From Halioglobus sp. (GTDB lineage: Bacteria > Pseudomonadota > Gammaproteobacteria > Pseudomonadales > Halieaceae): a stretch of DNA of 64,000 nucleotides. A program made the position numbers and the translations under genes. Positions 8,227 to 17,167 of this stretch are shown piece after piece (within the stretch, counting starts at the first letter, position 1; every line of letters starts with the position of its first letter). The stretch is from NCBI GenBank assembly GCA_020443425.1, contig JAGRIE010000007.1, positions 126,154-190,153 on the forward strand. Reading direction: 5' to 3'. The notes under the pieces are model-generated. The model worked only from the letters and a program-made list of their open reading frames with translations, ran no database searches and was not told the origin of the DNA.

Positions 8227-9513
8227 ATGACACACTCTCAACTGCACGTACAGCTGCTGCTCACCGGTAACGAAATCATGAGCGGCGACACCGTGGACTC
8301 CAACTCAGCGATGATTGCACAGCGCCTCGGCGAGCTGGCGATCGGCGTTCACCGCAAGGTCACCGTGGGCGACGATGTGCCGCTGTTGCAGGCAGAGCTG
8401 GCGGCGATGACACAGGAAGCGGATCTGGTGATCGTCAACGGCGGGCTCGGGCCCACCATCGACGACCTCACGGCCGAAATCCTCGCCGCCGTCGCCGGTG
8501 TGCCACTGCAGGAGCACCCACAGGCAGTGGCCCACCTGCAGCAGTGGTGCGCCAAGCGCAACCTGACACTCAACGCCGCCAACCTGAAACAGGCCATGCT
8601 CCCGGCCGGCGCCACCATTGTCGACAACCCCGTGGGCAGCGCCGTCGGCTTCGAGATGACGGTGGGTCGCTGTCGCGTGATCTGCACACCCGGTGTGCCG
8701 GGGGAACTGCGCGCCATGCTGGACGGCATCGTCGCCGACCTCGCCACGCGACTGCAGCGGCCGACAGAGCGCAGCATCCTGCGCCTGCAGACCTTCGGTC
8801 TCGGCGAGTCCACAGCCCAGCAGATCATCACCGATGAGATACCCGACTGGCCGCCGGAGGTGGAGCTGGGCTTTCGCGCGGGTGCGCCGCAGATGGAGAT
8901 CAAGCTCAGTATCAACAGTGCGGCGGCCGCCGGCGCCCGGCAGCGCTGCCGCGAACACCTGCAGCGACTGTTCGGCGACCACATCATCGGCGAGGGGGAT
9001 ACCACCCTGGCCCAGCGGGTGCTGCAGTTGCTGCGCGAACGCGACGCCACACTGACCACGGCCGAATCCTGTACCGGCGGCCTGATCGCCTCCCAGCTCA
9101 CCCGCGTGCCCGGTTCCTCCGCGGGCTTTCACGCCGGCTTCGTCACCTATTCCAACGCCATCAAGCAATCGGTTCTCGGCGTGCGCGAGGACACACTCGC
9201 GCGGCACGGCGCGGTCAGTGAAGCGGTGGTGCGGGAGATGGCACTGGGAGCACTGGATCGCGCCAGCGCCGACTATGCGATTGCGGTATCCGGCATCGCC
9301 GGACCCGATGGCGGCTCCCCGGACAAGCCGGTGGGCAGCGTCTGGATCGCCTGGGGCGACAGCAGCCACATACGCACGCGCGGCCTGTGCTGGCCGGTGG
9401 AGCGGACGCTGTTCCAGACCATGATCGCCGCGGCGGGCCTGGACATGATCCGCCGCATCCTGTCGGGTATCGAAGAGGAGCCGCGCTACTTCGGGCAGCG
9501 CCGCATGCGCTGA
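8227..9513 (+). CDS. cinA: CinA family protein (nicotinamide-nucleotide amidohydrolase, competence/damage-inducible)
   Basis: Two-domain protein of 428 residues. The N-terminal MoCF/COG1058 domain (about 1-170) has LLLTGNEIMSGDTVDSNS and NGGLGPTIDDLT. The C-terminal NMN deamidase domain (about 260-415) has TTAESCTGGLIASQL, SNAIKQSVLGV and VSGIAGPDGGS. Known members remove the amide of NMN in NAD recycling, and the N-terminal domain is an ADP-ribose pyrophosphatase in some species. The ATG at 8227 is chosen because residues of a longer frame (from 8029) overlap the divergent NUDIX gene and look non-native. It is monocistronic. Confidence 0.93.
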   Translation: MTHSQLHVQLLLTGNEIMSGDTVDSNSAMIAQRLGELAIGVHRKVTVGDDVPLLQAELAAMTQEADLVIVNGGLGPTIDDLTAEILAAVAGVPLQEHPQAVAHLQQWCAKRNLTLNAANLKQAMLPAGATIVDNPVGSAVGFEMTVGRCRVICTPGVPGELRAMLDGIVADLATRLQRPTERSILRLQTFGLGESTAQQIITDEIPDWPPEVELGFRAGAPQMEIKLSINSAAAAGARQRCREHLQRLFGDHIIGEGDTTLAQRVLQLLRERDATLTTAESCTGGLIASQLTRVPGSSAGFHAGFVTYSNAIKQSVLGVREDTLARHGAVSEAVVREMALGALDRASADYAIAVSGIAGPDGGSPDKPVGSVWIAWGDSSHIRTRGLCWPVERTLFQTMIAAAGLDMIRRILSGIEEEPRYFGQRRMR

Positions 9514-9532
9514 GCCGGCCGCCTGCGCCTGC

Positions 9533-10177
9533 TCAGGGCTGCAGCTGCTCGATCTCCCAGTCGCGCCCCGCGCCGCGCTGGTAGACAAAGCGATCGTGCA
9601 GGCGGTGTTCACCACCCTGCCAGAACTCTATGCGCTCGGGCAGCACCCGGTAGCCGCCCCAGAACGGCGGCATGGGAATGTCACCGTCGCCGAACTTATC
9701 GCGAATGCCCTGCCGCTGTTGCTCCAGCTCCGCGCGATCCGCAATGGTCCGGCTCTGCCGCGATGCCCAGGCCGCGATCTGGCTCTCGCGCGGTCGTGAC
9801 GCAAAATAGTCCGCCGACTCAGACTCGCCGGTTTTCTGCACCCGGCCCGCGACAATGACCTGGCGGTCCAGCACATTCCAGGGAAAATGCAGCGAGACGC
9901 GCGGCTCCCGCCCCATCGCGCGGGCCTTGTCACTGCTGTAGTTGGTATAGAAAACAAAGCCGCCTTGCGACACGCCCTTCAGCAATACGATGCGCTGCCA
10001 CGGCGCGCCGGTCTCGTCCACTGTGGACAGCACCATCGCGGTCGGGTCGTTGAGTTCTGCGGACAACGCCTGCTCAAACCAGGTTTCGAACTGACGCAGC
10101 GGACAATCGTCAAGCATGGACCGGTCGAGGCCGGCAGCGGTGTATTCACGTCGGAATTGCTCGTATCGCACTGTCAT
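9533..10177 (-). CDS. pdxH: pyridoxamine 5'-phosphate oxidase
   Basis: FMN-dependent oxidation of pyridoxine/pyridoxamine phosphate to pyridoxal phosphate. The 214 residues (E. coli 218) include the FMN-binding stretch RIVLLKGVSQGGFVFYTNYSS, SRPRESQIAAWASRQS, and the C-terminal signature FWQGGEHRLHDRF with an ending LQP. It is divergent from the GNAT gene and converges on cinA with a 19-base gap. Confidence 0.96.
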   Translation of the reverse strand: MTVRYEQFRREYTAAGLDRSMLDDCPLRQFETWFEQALSAELNDPTAMVLSTVDETGAPWQRIVLLKGVSQGGFVFYTNYSSDKARAMGREPRVSLHFPWNVLDRQVIVAGRVQKTGESESADYFASRPRESQIAAWASRQSRTIADRAELEQQRQGIRDKFGDGDIPMPPFWGGYRVLPERIEFWQGGEHRLHDRFVYQRGAGRDWEIEQLQP

Positions 10178-10240
10178 ATCCTGCTACGCTGTGGAGCGCT
10201 ATAGTAGCCCTCGGGCACCACAGAGGCAAAGTTCCGCACA

Positions 10241-10840
10241 ATGGACAACGCACCCACCATTCGCAACGCTGTGGCCGCGGATCTGGATGATCTCGTCGAT
10301 ATACTGAGCGACAGTTTCGCGGCCGACCCGATGTTCAACTGGCTGTTCCCCAGCACCCAGCTGTACCCGTTCTTCTTCCGCATGCTGGTCAGCGAAGTGT
10401 ACCTGCCGCGGGGTATTGCGCACATCGACAGCGAGAGTCGCGCCGCCGCGCTGTGGCTGCCCCCGGAACAGCGCCTGAAGACCGCACCGCGACTGCGACT
10501 GCTGCGGTTCGGTTTGAAATTGCTGCGCATGTACGGTCTGCGCCCTGTGTGGCGGGTGGCGCGGCAGAGCGCGGTATTCGCCAGCCACCACCCCAAGGAG
10601 CCCCACTACTACCTGCAGTTCATCGGCTGTAAAAGCGGCGACCAGGGCCACGGGCTCGGCGCAGCGCTGCTCAGCGAAGGCACCCGCATCTGCGATGAAC
10701 ACGGTATGCCGGCCTACCTCGAGTGCTCCAACCCGCGCAATGTGCCGCTGTACGAACGCCACGGCTTCGTCGTCACCAGCCAACAGGCCGTCGGCAAAAA
10801 CGGCCCCACAGCCTGGTTCATGTGGCGCGACCCGCGCTAG
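10241..10840 (+). CDS. GNAT family N-acetyltransferase
   Basis: A 199-residue acetyltransferase of the GNAT fold. The acetyl-CoA-binding motif A is degenerate but visible as CKSGDQGHGLGAALL near residues 130-144, followed by the motif B strand AYLECSNPRNVPLYERHGF near 163-182. The closest style is the GNAT proteins of bacteria that carry a long helical insertion (residues 60-115). The acceptor substrate is unknown. A TATAGT at 10200-10205 may be its -10 element. Confidence 0.85.
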   Translation: MDNAPTIRNAVAADLDDLVDILSDSFAADPMFNWLFPSTQLYPFFFRMLVSEVYLPRGIAHIDSESRAAALWLPPEQRLKTAPRLRLLRFGLKLLRMYGLRPVWRVARQSAVFASHHPKEPHYYLQFIGCKSGDQGHGLGAALLSEGTRICDEHGMPAYLECSNPRNVPLYERHGFVVTSQQAVGKNGPTAWFMWRDPR

Positions 10841-10847
10841 CCCGGGC

Positions 10848-11147
10848 TCAGTCTTTGGTGCTCGGATATACCGGTGCGCGCTTCGCCATTGCCGGAATCT
10901 GCGGAAAGGGAAAGAAATCCTGCCAGTCCGCTCCGAAGTGATCCGCGATACTGCAGCCGTATGCGGATTGATAACAGCGATCCATCGCGTCCGTGAGCGC
11001 TGCAGGGGTCGCGACCGACATCAGCACAGCCGCTTCCATCAGGCCCTCGGTGCGCAGCCGCTGCGCCGGGGACACATCATCCCCCGCCACCAGTGCGGTA
11101 AACATGGCCTGCCACCGCGTCTGCAGTTCAGCGATCAGTACCTGCAT
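10848..11147 (-). CDS. hypothetical protein, 99 residues
   Basis: A small soluble protein that I do not recognise. It is predicted mostly helical (AELQTRWQAMFTAL..., RLRTEGLMEAAVLMSV), with two Cys in CYQSAYGCSIADHFG and a Pro/Phe-rich FFPFP segment. No signal peptide or membrane helix is present. The start is well supported by a strong ribosome-binding site, AGGAGGT, five bases before the ATG. It lies eight bases from the convergent GNAT gene and is divergent from ggt. Confidence 0.7.
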   Translation of the reverse strand: MQVLIAELQTRWQAMFTALVAGDDVSPAQRLRTEGLMEAAVLMSVATPAALTDAMDRCYQSAYGCSIADHFGADWQDFFPFPQIPAMAKRAPVYPSTKD

Positions 11148-11267
11148 ATTGCCACCTCCTGCTGCCGTTGAGCCGCCAAAGTAAATCCCGGGATCCGGAC
11201 TGTGAGTATGCGTGGCAAAACAAAACAGTTAAAGTCGATGCTTTGCAGAATACGAGGAGACCGGCCG

Positions 11268-13055
11268 GTGGCGAGTTTGCGGCAAACATTCCTGTTCATG
11301 GGCTTGCTGGTCATGGCGCTGGTGGCAGTCGCCGCGCCCGAACCCCAGTCGCAGGTATCAGCGCCTGCAGTGTCGAGAAAAAGCGCGCCGGCGGCTGCCG
11401 CCGAACCCATTATCGACTACCGCGAGCGCTTTATTCCGGTGGTCGCCCGCCACGGCATGGTGGTGGGCCCCGAACAGCTGGCCGCTGAAATCGGCACGCA
11501 GATCCTGCGCCAGGGTGGCAACGCCGTGGACGCCGCCGTGGCCACCGGCTTCGCACTGGCGGTGACCTATCCCCGCGCCGGCAACCTGGCCGGCGGTGGG
11601 TTTATGCTCATCCACCTGGCCGACGGCAACCGCCAGACACTGGTCGATTACCGCGAGAGCGCCCCCGCGGCCGCCACTCGCGATATGTTCCTGGATGCCG
11701 AGGGGGCGCTCGATCACTCACGGGAGTATTTCAGCCTGCAGTCGGCGGGCGTACCCGGCACCGTGGCCGGCCTGCTCTACGCGCTGGACAAGTACGGCAC
11801 CCTGGACCGGGCACAGGTGCTGGCGCCCGCGATCGCGCTGGCCGCACAGGGCCTGCCCGTGTCGTTTGCGCTGTCGTTTGAAATCGCCGCGAGCGCCGAA
11901 CGCCTGCGGCAGAACCCGGCCGCAGCGCACGTTTTTTTCAAAGCCGACGGCAGCGCCTACGACATCGGCGAGACCTGGCGCCAACCCGACCTGGCATGGA
12001 CACTCACCCAGATTCGCGACCATGGTGCCGAGGGCTTTTACCGCGGCGAAGTGGCACAGCGGATCACCGCGGAAATGGCAGCCGGCGGCGGCCTGATCAC
12101 AGCGCAGGATCTCGCCGCCTATCGCGTGGTCGAGCGCCAGCCGGTGCGCGGCAACTACCGCGGCTTCGAGGTGGTGTCCACGCCACCGCCGTCTTCCGGC
12201 GGCGTGCACATCCTGCAGATTCTGAACATCCTGGAGGGCTATGACCTGCAGGCGATGGGCCACAATTCCGCCGCCTACCTGCACCACCTGACGGAGGCCA
12301 TGAAGCTGGCCTACGCCGACCGCAGCGTGTACCTGGCCGACCCGGATTTTGTCGATGTCCCGGTGCAGCAGTTGATCGACAAGGCCTACGCGACACGCCA
12401 GCGCGCACGCATCGACAGCCGCAAAGCGACACCGGCGGCACAGATCGCACCGGGCCGCCCGCTGGGTGGAGAGAGCACCGAGACCACCCACTACAGCGTC
12501 GCCGACCGCTTCGGCAATGTTGTCAGCAACACCTACACCCTGAACTTCAGCTTCGGCTCCAATATCGTGGTCCCGGGAACCGGCATGCTGTTGAACAACG
12601 AGATGGCGGATTTCTCCACCAGTCCCGGCAACGCCAACGCCTTCGGACTGGTGCAGGGCGAGGCCAACAGCATTGCCCCCGGCAAGCGTCCACTGTCCTC
12701 CATGAGCCCGACCATCGTACTGCGCGACGGCAAGCCCTGGCTGGCCACCGGCAGCCCCGGTGGCAGCGTCATCATCAGCACCGTGTTACAGATGGCACTG
12801 AATGCGATGGAGTTCGACATGAATGTCGCCACCGCGGCCGCTGAACCCAGGATTCACCACCAGTGGATGCCCGATGTACTGAGGATGGAGGAGGGCTTCA
12901 GCCCGGACACCATTCGCCTGCTGGAGGCCATGGGCCAGCCGGTGGATATCGCCGGCCGCACCAGCGGCCGCACCAACTCCATCATGCTTGAGGACGGCTG
13001 GCTATACGGTGCCACTGATGCGCGGCGTCCGGGCGGCTGGGTGGCCGGGTACTAA
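11268..13055 (+). CDS. ggt: gamma-glutamyltransferase (periplasmic)
   Basis: Hydrolyses or transfers the gamma-glutamyl group of glutathione in the periplasm, and self-cleaves into two chains. The GTG at 11268 is preferred: GAGGAGA lies seven bases before it, and the product then starts with a clean signal peptide (MASLRQTFLFMGLL..., cleavage near VAA). A frame opening at 11202 would add 22 basic residues without a ribosome-binding site. In the 595-residue protein the autoprocessing Thr406 lies in ETTHYSVAD, and GNVVSNTYTLN, PLSSMSPTI and GSPGGSVIIS form the active-site region. The length is typical (E. coli 580). Confidence 0.93.
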   Translation: MASLRQTFLFMGLLVMALVAVAAPEPQSQVSAPAVSRKSAPAAAAEPIIDYRERFIPVVARHGMVVGPEQLAAEIGTQILRQGGNAVDAAVATGFALAVTYPRAGNLAGGGFMLIHLADGNRQTLVDYRESAPAAATRDMFLDAEGALDHSREYFSLQSAGVPGTVAGLLYALDKYGTLDRAQVLAPAIALAAQGLPVSFALSFEIAASAERLRQNPAAAHVFFKADGSAYDIGETWRQPDLAWTLTQIRDHGAEGFYRGEVAQRITAEMAAGGGLITAQDLAAYRVVERQPVRGNYRGFEVVSTPPPSSGGVHILQILNILEGYDLQAMGHNSAAYLHHLTEAMKLAYADRSVYLADPDFVDVPVQQLIDKAYATRQRARIDSRKATPAAQIAPGRPLGGESTETTHYSVADRFGNVVSNTYTLNFSFGSNIVVPGTGMLLNNEMADFSTSPGNANAFGLVQGEANSIAPGKRPLSSMSPTIVLRDGKPWLATGSPGGSVIISTVLQMALNAMEFDMNVATAAAEPRIHHQWMPDVLRMEEGFSPDTIRLLEAMGQPVDIAGRTSGRTNSIMLEDGWLYGATDARRPGGWVAGY

Positions 13056-13072
13056 CGCGACCGACGCGGGGC

Positions 13073-13100
13073 ATGACAATCCCGCTGTCCCGTCTATAAT
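13073..13100 (+). promoter_or_regulatory. promoter of the peptidoglycan-binding protein gene
   Basis: ATGACA (13073-13078) and a perfect TATAAT (13095-13100) are separated by 16 bases, 34 bases before the start codon at 13134. The ribosome-binding site is AGGAGCGGG. Confidence 0.6.
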
Positions 13101-13133
13101 GCACGCTTTTCCCAGAAACAGGAGCGGGACGCG

Positions 13134-13718
13134 ATGGGCTTGAAATCACTGGTAGTAGTACTGTTGTTGGCGTGCACACAGGCGGGTGTCGCGCTCGGTG
13201 ACGAGCTGACCCAGATCGTGCAACAGGACCTGATCACACTGGGCTACGACCCCGGCGCGGCCGATGGCGCCGCCAGCACCAAAACCATCATCGCTGTCTC
13301 CAAATTCCAGGCCGAACACAATATGGACGTGACGGGTGAAATCACCCCGCAGCTGGCCGGCGTGATACAGGCCGCCATCTCCCAGCAGAACACCGCCACC
13401 AGCAGTGTGCAGGTGTCGGCCAGCGCCGAGGTGAGCCCCGAGCAGGCGCAGGCCGATCTGAAAGCGCGACAGGAGGCCTGCCTGCAGGAGAAGGTTGAAG
13501 CCGCGCAGCAGGCGTCCAAGACCCAGAGTGGCATCGGCAAACTGTTCAGTGCCGTGACCCGCACCGCCGCCCAGTACAGCGGCGCCGACACCCTGGCCAC
13601 AATCCACGACACCACCAATAAAGTCTATTCCGCCGGCGCCACCATGGGTGACCTCAAGGGTGCGGCCGCCGACCTGGGTATCACTGAAAGTGACATCGAG
13701 GCCTGCAAAAACCCCTAG
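13134..13718 (+). CDS. secreted peptidoglycan-binding (PG_binding_1) protein
   Basis: A 194-residue exported protein. A signal peptide (MGLKSLVVVLLLACTQAGVALG) is followed by a peptidoglycan-binding-like three-helix domain at about 24-85 (IVQQDLITLGYDPGAADG ... KFQAEHNMDVTGEITPQL). A Gln/Ala-rich linker and a helical C-terminal half contain two Cys. The pattern of a single PG-binding repeat with no attached hydrolase suggests a wall-anchored accessory protein. It is the last gene before the convergent thioesterase; no terminator was seen. Confidence 0.8.
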   Translation: MGLKSLVVVLLLACTQAGVALGDELTQIVQQDLITLGYDPGAADGAASTKTIIAVSKFQAEHNMDVTGEITPQLAGVIQAAISQQNTATSSVQVSASAEVSPEQAQADLKARQEACLQEKVEAAQQASKTQSGIGKLFSAVTRTAAQYSGADTLATIHDTTNKVYSAGATMGDLKGAAADLGITESDIEACKNP

Positions 13719-13774
13719 GGTCACACTGCACTGCCCGCGGCTGTCGCGGCAGCGGCTGGCCGCACAGGGAGCCG

Positions 13775-14566
13775 CTAGGCCTTGCGCAGCCGCACCTTGG
13801 CGGTCTGGCGGCTGATTGCCACCAGCTGGCCGGCGCTGTCCCAGTACTCGCCGTCCTCCTCGATCACACCGCAGGTCATGTGGCGCGAGGCGAGACGCAC
13901 CTGCAGCGGCCCCGGTGCGGGGTGGGCGCGCACCTGTACCGTCAGCTCCACTGTGGGCACCCAGCCGACCGGCCCGAACACGGTGAAAACCGGCGGTGGG
14001 AAGGCGTCGGCAAACATCAGCAGGCCGATCACATCCGGGGCACTGCCGTCGGCGTGCTGCACCCAGCCACGGAATTCGCCGCTGCCATCCGGCGTGGCGC
14101 GGTTGAAGACTTCACCCCCCGTGACCAGACGCGTCTCGGCGCGCTGGCGAAACTCCAGCCCCTTGTCCGGCGGCGGCTGGCACTGATCCCAACCCGGGTA
14201 CTGGGGCCTGTCGACACGCGACCAGCTCTCGCCATTGAGTTTCGCCAGATCGGTATAGGCCGCGGTGACCTTCACCTTGAGCTGGCCCTGCTGCGACATC
14301 CTGACCTCGGCGAAACTGGTGCTGCGGCCGCCGCCCAGCAGTTCGACATGGCAGTCGATGGGCCCCAGCGCAGTCGGCGCCATATAGAACGCGCTGACCG
14401 TCAGCGGATCCTTGTGCGGCAGCGCGGCGCGCAGTGCCCGCCCCGCCACGGCCAGCACATAGCCGCCGTTGGGCACCTCCCCGATACGCCAGCCCTTGCA
14501 AAGCTCACCCCGGAAGTGGTTCTCCGCCACCTGTTCAATTGCGGTTTCCCGCGCAAACTGTCCCAT
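13775..14566 (-). CDS. acyl-CoA thioesterase (TesB-like double hotdog)
   Basis: A 263-residue thioesterase-like protein with two hotdog repeats. The first (about 10-115) includes GWRIGEVPNGGYVLAVAGRAL and DPLTVSAFYMAPTALGP, typical of the YbgC/TesB-like acyl-CoA thioesterase family. The second (about 165-260) includes APDVIGLLMFADAFPPP. The ATG at 14566 has an AAGGAG seven bases upstream; longer frames start without such support. The family hydrolyses acyl-CoA; chain length cannot be judged. It is divergent from the large envelope operon. Confidence 0.82.
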   Translation of the reverse strand: MGQFARETAIEQVAENHFRGELCKGWRIGEVPNGGYVLAVAGRALRAALPHKDPLTVSAFYMAPTALGPIDCHVELLGGGRSTSFAEVRMSQQGQLKVKVTAAYTDLAKLNGESWSRVDRPQYPGWDQCQPPPDKGLEFRQRAETRLVTGGEVFNRATPDGSGEFRGWVQHADGSAPDVIGLLMFADAFPPPVFTVFGPVGWVPTVELTVQVRAHPAPGPLQVRLASRHMTCGVIEEDGEYWDSAGQLVAISRQTAKVRLRKA

Positions 14567-14617
14567 AATACTCCTTCGGTCGTCGACGCATTGCCAATGC
14601 GCCAGAGGGCGGGTATT

Positions 14618-14645
14618 TTGTCCGCCCCACGCAGTAATGTATAGT
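14618..14645 (+). promoter_or_regulatory. promoter of the 13-gene envelope operon
   Basis: TTGTCC (14618-14623) and TATAGT (14640-14645) have a 16-base spacer, 64 bases before the first start codon. This is the only good promoter-like sequence found ahead of the operon, in the spacer divergent from the thioesterase gene. Confidence 0.5.
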
Positions 14646-14709
14646 CCTGTTGGACCTTCACAGACGCCGCGCACCGCGGCCAACCGGCGCTTCGCCCAGG
14701 GGGTGTACG

Positions 14710-16014
14710 ATGATGACAAAGTCCAATCCTGGCACTCTGGCACGGATCATGGCGCTCACCGCCATGCTGGCGTCCCCTCTCGCACCGGCCCTGGACCAGG
14801 AGCTGGCACTGGCACAGGACGCGCAGCAACAAGCCCCGGCCGAAAACGCGCCGCCCATCGTGCAGGACGACTCACCGGACTACGCCAGCGAGCTGCCTTC
14901 CTCCTATGTCACCTCCTCCCACCAGATCATGGCCTACAACCGCGCCATCAAGGACGCCGAGTCGCGCGAGGGCGCGTACGGGGCGAGCCTGTCGGAATCG
15001 GTGCTCGGACTGGCGCGGATACTGCAGTCCCAGGGGCGCCACGACGAGGCGATCAAGCTCTACAAACGCGGCCAGCACCTGACGCGGATCAACGAGGGGC
15101 TGTACTGCCCGCAGCAGATTCCCATGCTGCAGGGCGAGATTGCCAGCCACAAAGCCCTGCAGAGCTATGCGCTGGCCGATGAGCGCCAGAACTACCTGTA
15201 CCGGGTCCAGACCAAGGCGATCGGCAGCGGCGATGCGCTGGTAGACGCGTTCATGGATCAGGCGAAGTGGCAGTACGAGGCCTACCAACTGGGCCTGGGG
15301 CGGGGGGGCTACGACCGGCTTATCGATATGTGGGAGCTGTACCGCATGGCCTTCAACGACGTCATCGAGCGCGAGGGCAAGGCGTCGCCGAAGCTGCTGC
15401 GCCCCCTGCACGGTATGCTGGAGGCACAGTACCTGATCTCCAGCGTCGATATCCGGCCGTCGACGCCGGTATTTACCGAGGACGGGCAGATCGACGAGGA
15501 GCTGCTGCGCTTCAAAACCTACCACGCCCAGAGTTACAAACAGGGCAATGCCGTCATCGAGGCCATCGCCAGCATCGAACAGGCGCAAACGCAGCACCGG
15601 GACAGCTCCCCGGCCCAGACGCTGGTGATGCTGGGCGACTGGCGCCTCTGGAACGGCCGCACCGATGACGCGTGGGCGGCGTACCGCGAGGCGGCCACGG
15701 AACTTGCGCGGGAAAGTGATGCCCAAGAGAAAGCGCGCCGTCTGTTCGGCGAGCCGGTACCGCTGCCCGCCATCGAGGACATCAACCCGCTGCCGCCGAC
15801 GGTAACGACCGACGAACAGGCCGTCACCCTCGCGTTCAGGGTCAACGAGCAGGGCAAGGTGCGGGATATCGAGCGCCTGGATGACGACGAGGAGGCGGAC
15901 CGGCAGGCCTATCGCCTGATCCGGCAGCTGCGCAACACCCGGTTCCGGCCCCGACTCGAGGCGGGACAACCAGTAGAGACGGATAACATTGTTAAATCTT
16001 TCCAGATTCAATAG
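14710..16014 (+). CDS. periplasmic TPR protein with TonB-C-like C terminus (operon gene 1)
   Basis: A 434-residue exported protein. A signal peptide (about 1-27, cleavage after APA) is followed by an acidic, Gln-rich linker. Helical repeats of TPR type come next (for example SVLGLARILQSQGRHDEAIKLYKRG near residues 95-120, and a second set near 300-340). The C-terminal domain (about 365-434) has the beta-alpha-beta layout of the energy-transducer TonB_C family: VTLAFRVNEQGKVRDIE, then LIRQLRNTRFRPRLEAGQP. Such ends normally contact an outer-membrane partner. The start is the first of two adjacent ATGs after an AGGGGGT site. Its stop overlaps the next gene by 26 bases. Confidence 0.75.
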   Translation: MMTKSNPGTLARIMALTAMLASPLAPALDQELALAQDAQQQAPAENAPPIVQDDSPDYASELPSSYVTSSHQIMAYNRAIKDAESREGAYGASLSESVLGLARILQSQGRHDEAIKLYKRGQHLTRINEGLYCPQQIPMLQGEIASHKALQSYALADERQNYLYRVQTKAIGSGDALVDAFMDQAKWQYEAYQLGLGRGGYDRLIDMWELYRMAFNDVIEREGKASPKLLRPLHGMLEAQYLISSVDIRPSTPVFTEDGQIDEELLRFKTYHAQSYKQGNAVIEAIASIEQAQTQHRDSSPAQTLVMLGDWRLWNGRTDDAWAAYREAATELARESDAQEKARRLFGEPVPLPAIEDINPLPPTVTTDEQAVTLAFRVNEQGKVRDIERLDDDEEADRQAYRLIRQLRNTRFRPRLEAGQPVETDNIVKSFQIQ

Positions 16015-17167
16015 CGCCGCCGGGCGCCAACCAGTTACCCTGACGGGCGCGGTATGCCTGTGCCTGCTGCTGTCCGGCTGCCCCACCGCCAGCACGCCCA
16101 CCAAGCCGGAGTCGTCTTCTTCCAGCAGCAGCACACCGCCGCCGAGCAGCAGTTCCAGCAGCTCTGCCGGCAGCACCAGCACCAGCGCCAGTTCCAGCAG
16201 CGCGACCAGCAGTCCCGGCACATCCGCCGCCAGTTCGACCGCCAGCGGCGGCGCCACCGGCGCCCAATCCAGCGGCACTGAAGGCAGCGAGAACAGCACT
16301 GCCGACGGCAGCAGCAGTGATCAGGTGGGACCACCGGAGGAGACGACAGCACAGTCCGGCGGCGAACCCTCGACAGCCGATGACAGCCTCGCCGACGGCG
16401 AGCAGCAGGCCGCTGGCAGCGCGGAACCGACTTTCAGCGAACAGTCCGCCGACAGCGCCGGCCTGCCCGACCTGCGCGACAGTCCGGGCCTCGAAGACAC
16501 CCCGCCCGGCAGCGGTGCCGCACCGGGCAGCGCCGGACAGGCGACGGCCGGCACTGCATCGGGCGGCACAGGACAGAGCACTGGCGGCGGCAGCGGCCAG
16601 GGCGACGCACAGGCCACTGGCCAGGGTGCGGCAGGCGCGGGCGGCACCTCGGGCAGCGGTTCGTACGGCAGCTACGGCAGCGTGTCGGGCCTGCCGGCGG
16701 GCAGCGGCGGCAGCGGCCCCCTCACCCCCGCCGAGCAGGTGGCCATCCTCGATGCGCAGCTGGAGAAAGGCGCCAGCGAATTTGACGCCCTGATACTGAA
16801 AACCGAGGCCGAGCAGCGCGAGGCTGCGCGCGCTGCGGCCAAACAGTCCTCCTCGCGGAGCGGCGGTTCCGGCGGCGGCATCTCCGCCGGTATCAGCACC
16901 GACAGCGCGGAACAGGGCAACAGCCCCTATGACGAGGGCATGGCGAGTGCGGGCGGCGGCTACAGCACCGGCGGCGGCATGGGCGGCGCCGGCGGCGGCA
17001 CACCGCCACCGGACGCCGCCAAGTATCCGGCCCCGGCAGATATTCCCAGCGGCAGCGATGACGATGTCGTGGCCAGGCAGTTGCGCGAGGCGGCATCGCG
17101 TGAGACCGACCCGGCCGTGCGCGAAAAGCTGTGGGATGAATACCGCAAATACAAGGGAATCAAATAG
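15989..17167 (+). CDS. Ser/Gly-rich low-complexity lipoprotein (operon gene 2)
   Basis: A 392-residue putative lipoprotein with no recognised domain. After a signal peptide with lipobox LSGC (Cys31) comes a Ser-rich tract (about residues 40-90, mainly Ser/Thr/Pro). A Gly/Ala/Ser-rich low-complexity stretch runs to about 245. A short predicted helix (AEQVAILDAQLEKGASEFDA) follows, then more Gly-rich sequence and a charged helical end (VARQLREAASRETDPA...). The only usable start is TTG at 15989, inside gene 1, which suggests translational coupling. The composition suits an extended flexible spacer in the periplasm or at the surface. Despite the repeats, the codon pattern is like its neighbours. 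Confidence 0.7.
   Translation: MLNLSRFNSAAGRQPVTLTGAVCLCLLLSGCPTASTPTKPESSSSSSSTPPPSSSSSSSAGSTSTSASSSSATSSPGTSAASSTASGGATGAQSSGTEGSENSTADGSSSDQVGPPEETTAQSGGEPSTADDSLADGEQQAAGSAEPTFSEQSADSAGLPDLRDSPGLEDTPPGSGAAPGSAGQATAGTASGGTGQSTGGGSGQGDAQATGQGAAGAGGTSGSGSYGSYGSVSGLPAGSGGSGPLTPAEQVAILDAQLEKGASEFDALILKTEAEQREAARAAAKQSSSRSGGSGGGISAGISTDSAEQGNSPYDEGMASAGGGYSTGGGMGGAGGGTPPPDAAKYPAPADIPSGSDDDVVARQLREAASRETDPAVREKLWDEYRKYKGIK

Noticed and set aside
16100-16260. Repeated AGC-rich units as a tandem repeat or CRISPR-like array
   Set aside because: The units are Ser codons in a continuous reading frame with irregular spacing, and no spacers or Cas genes exist.
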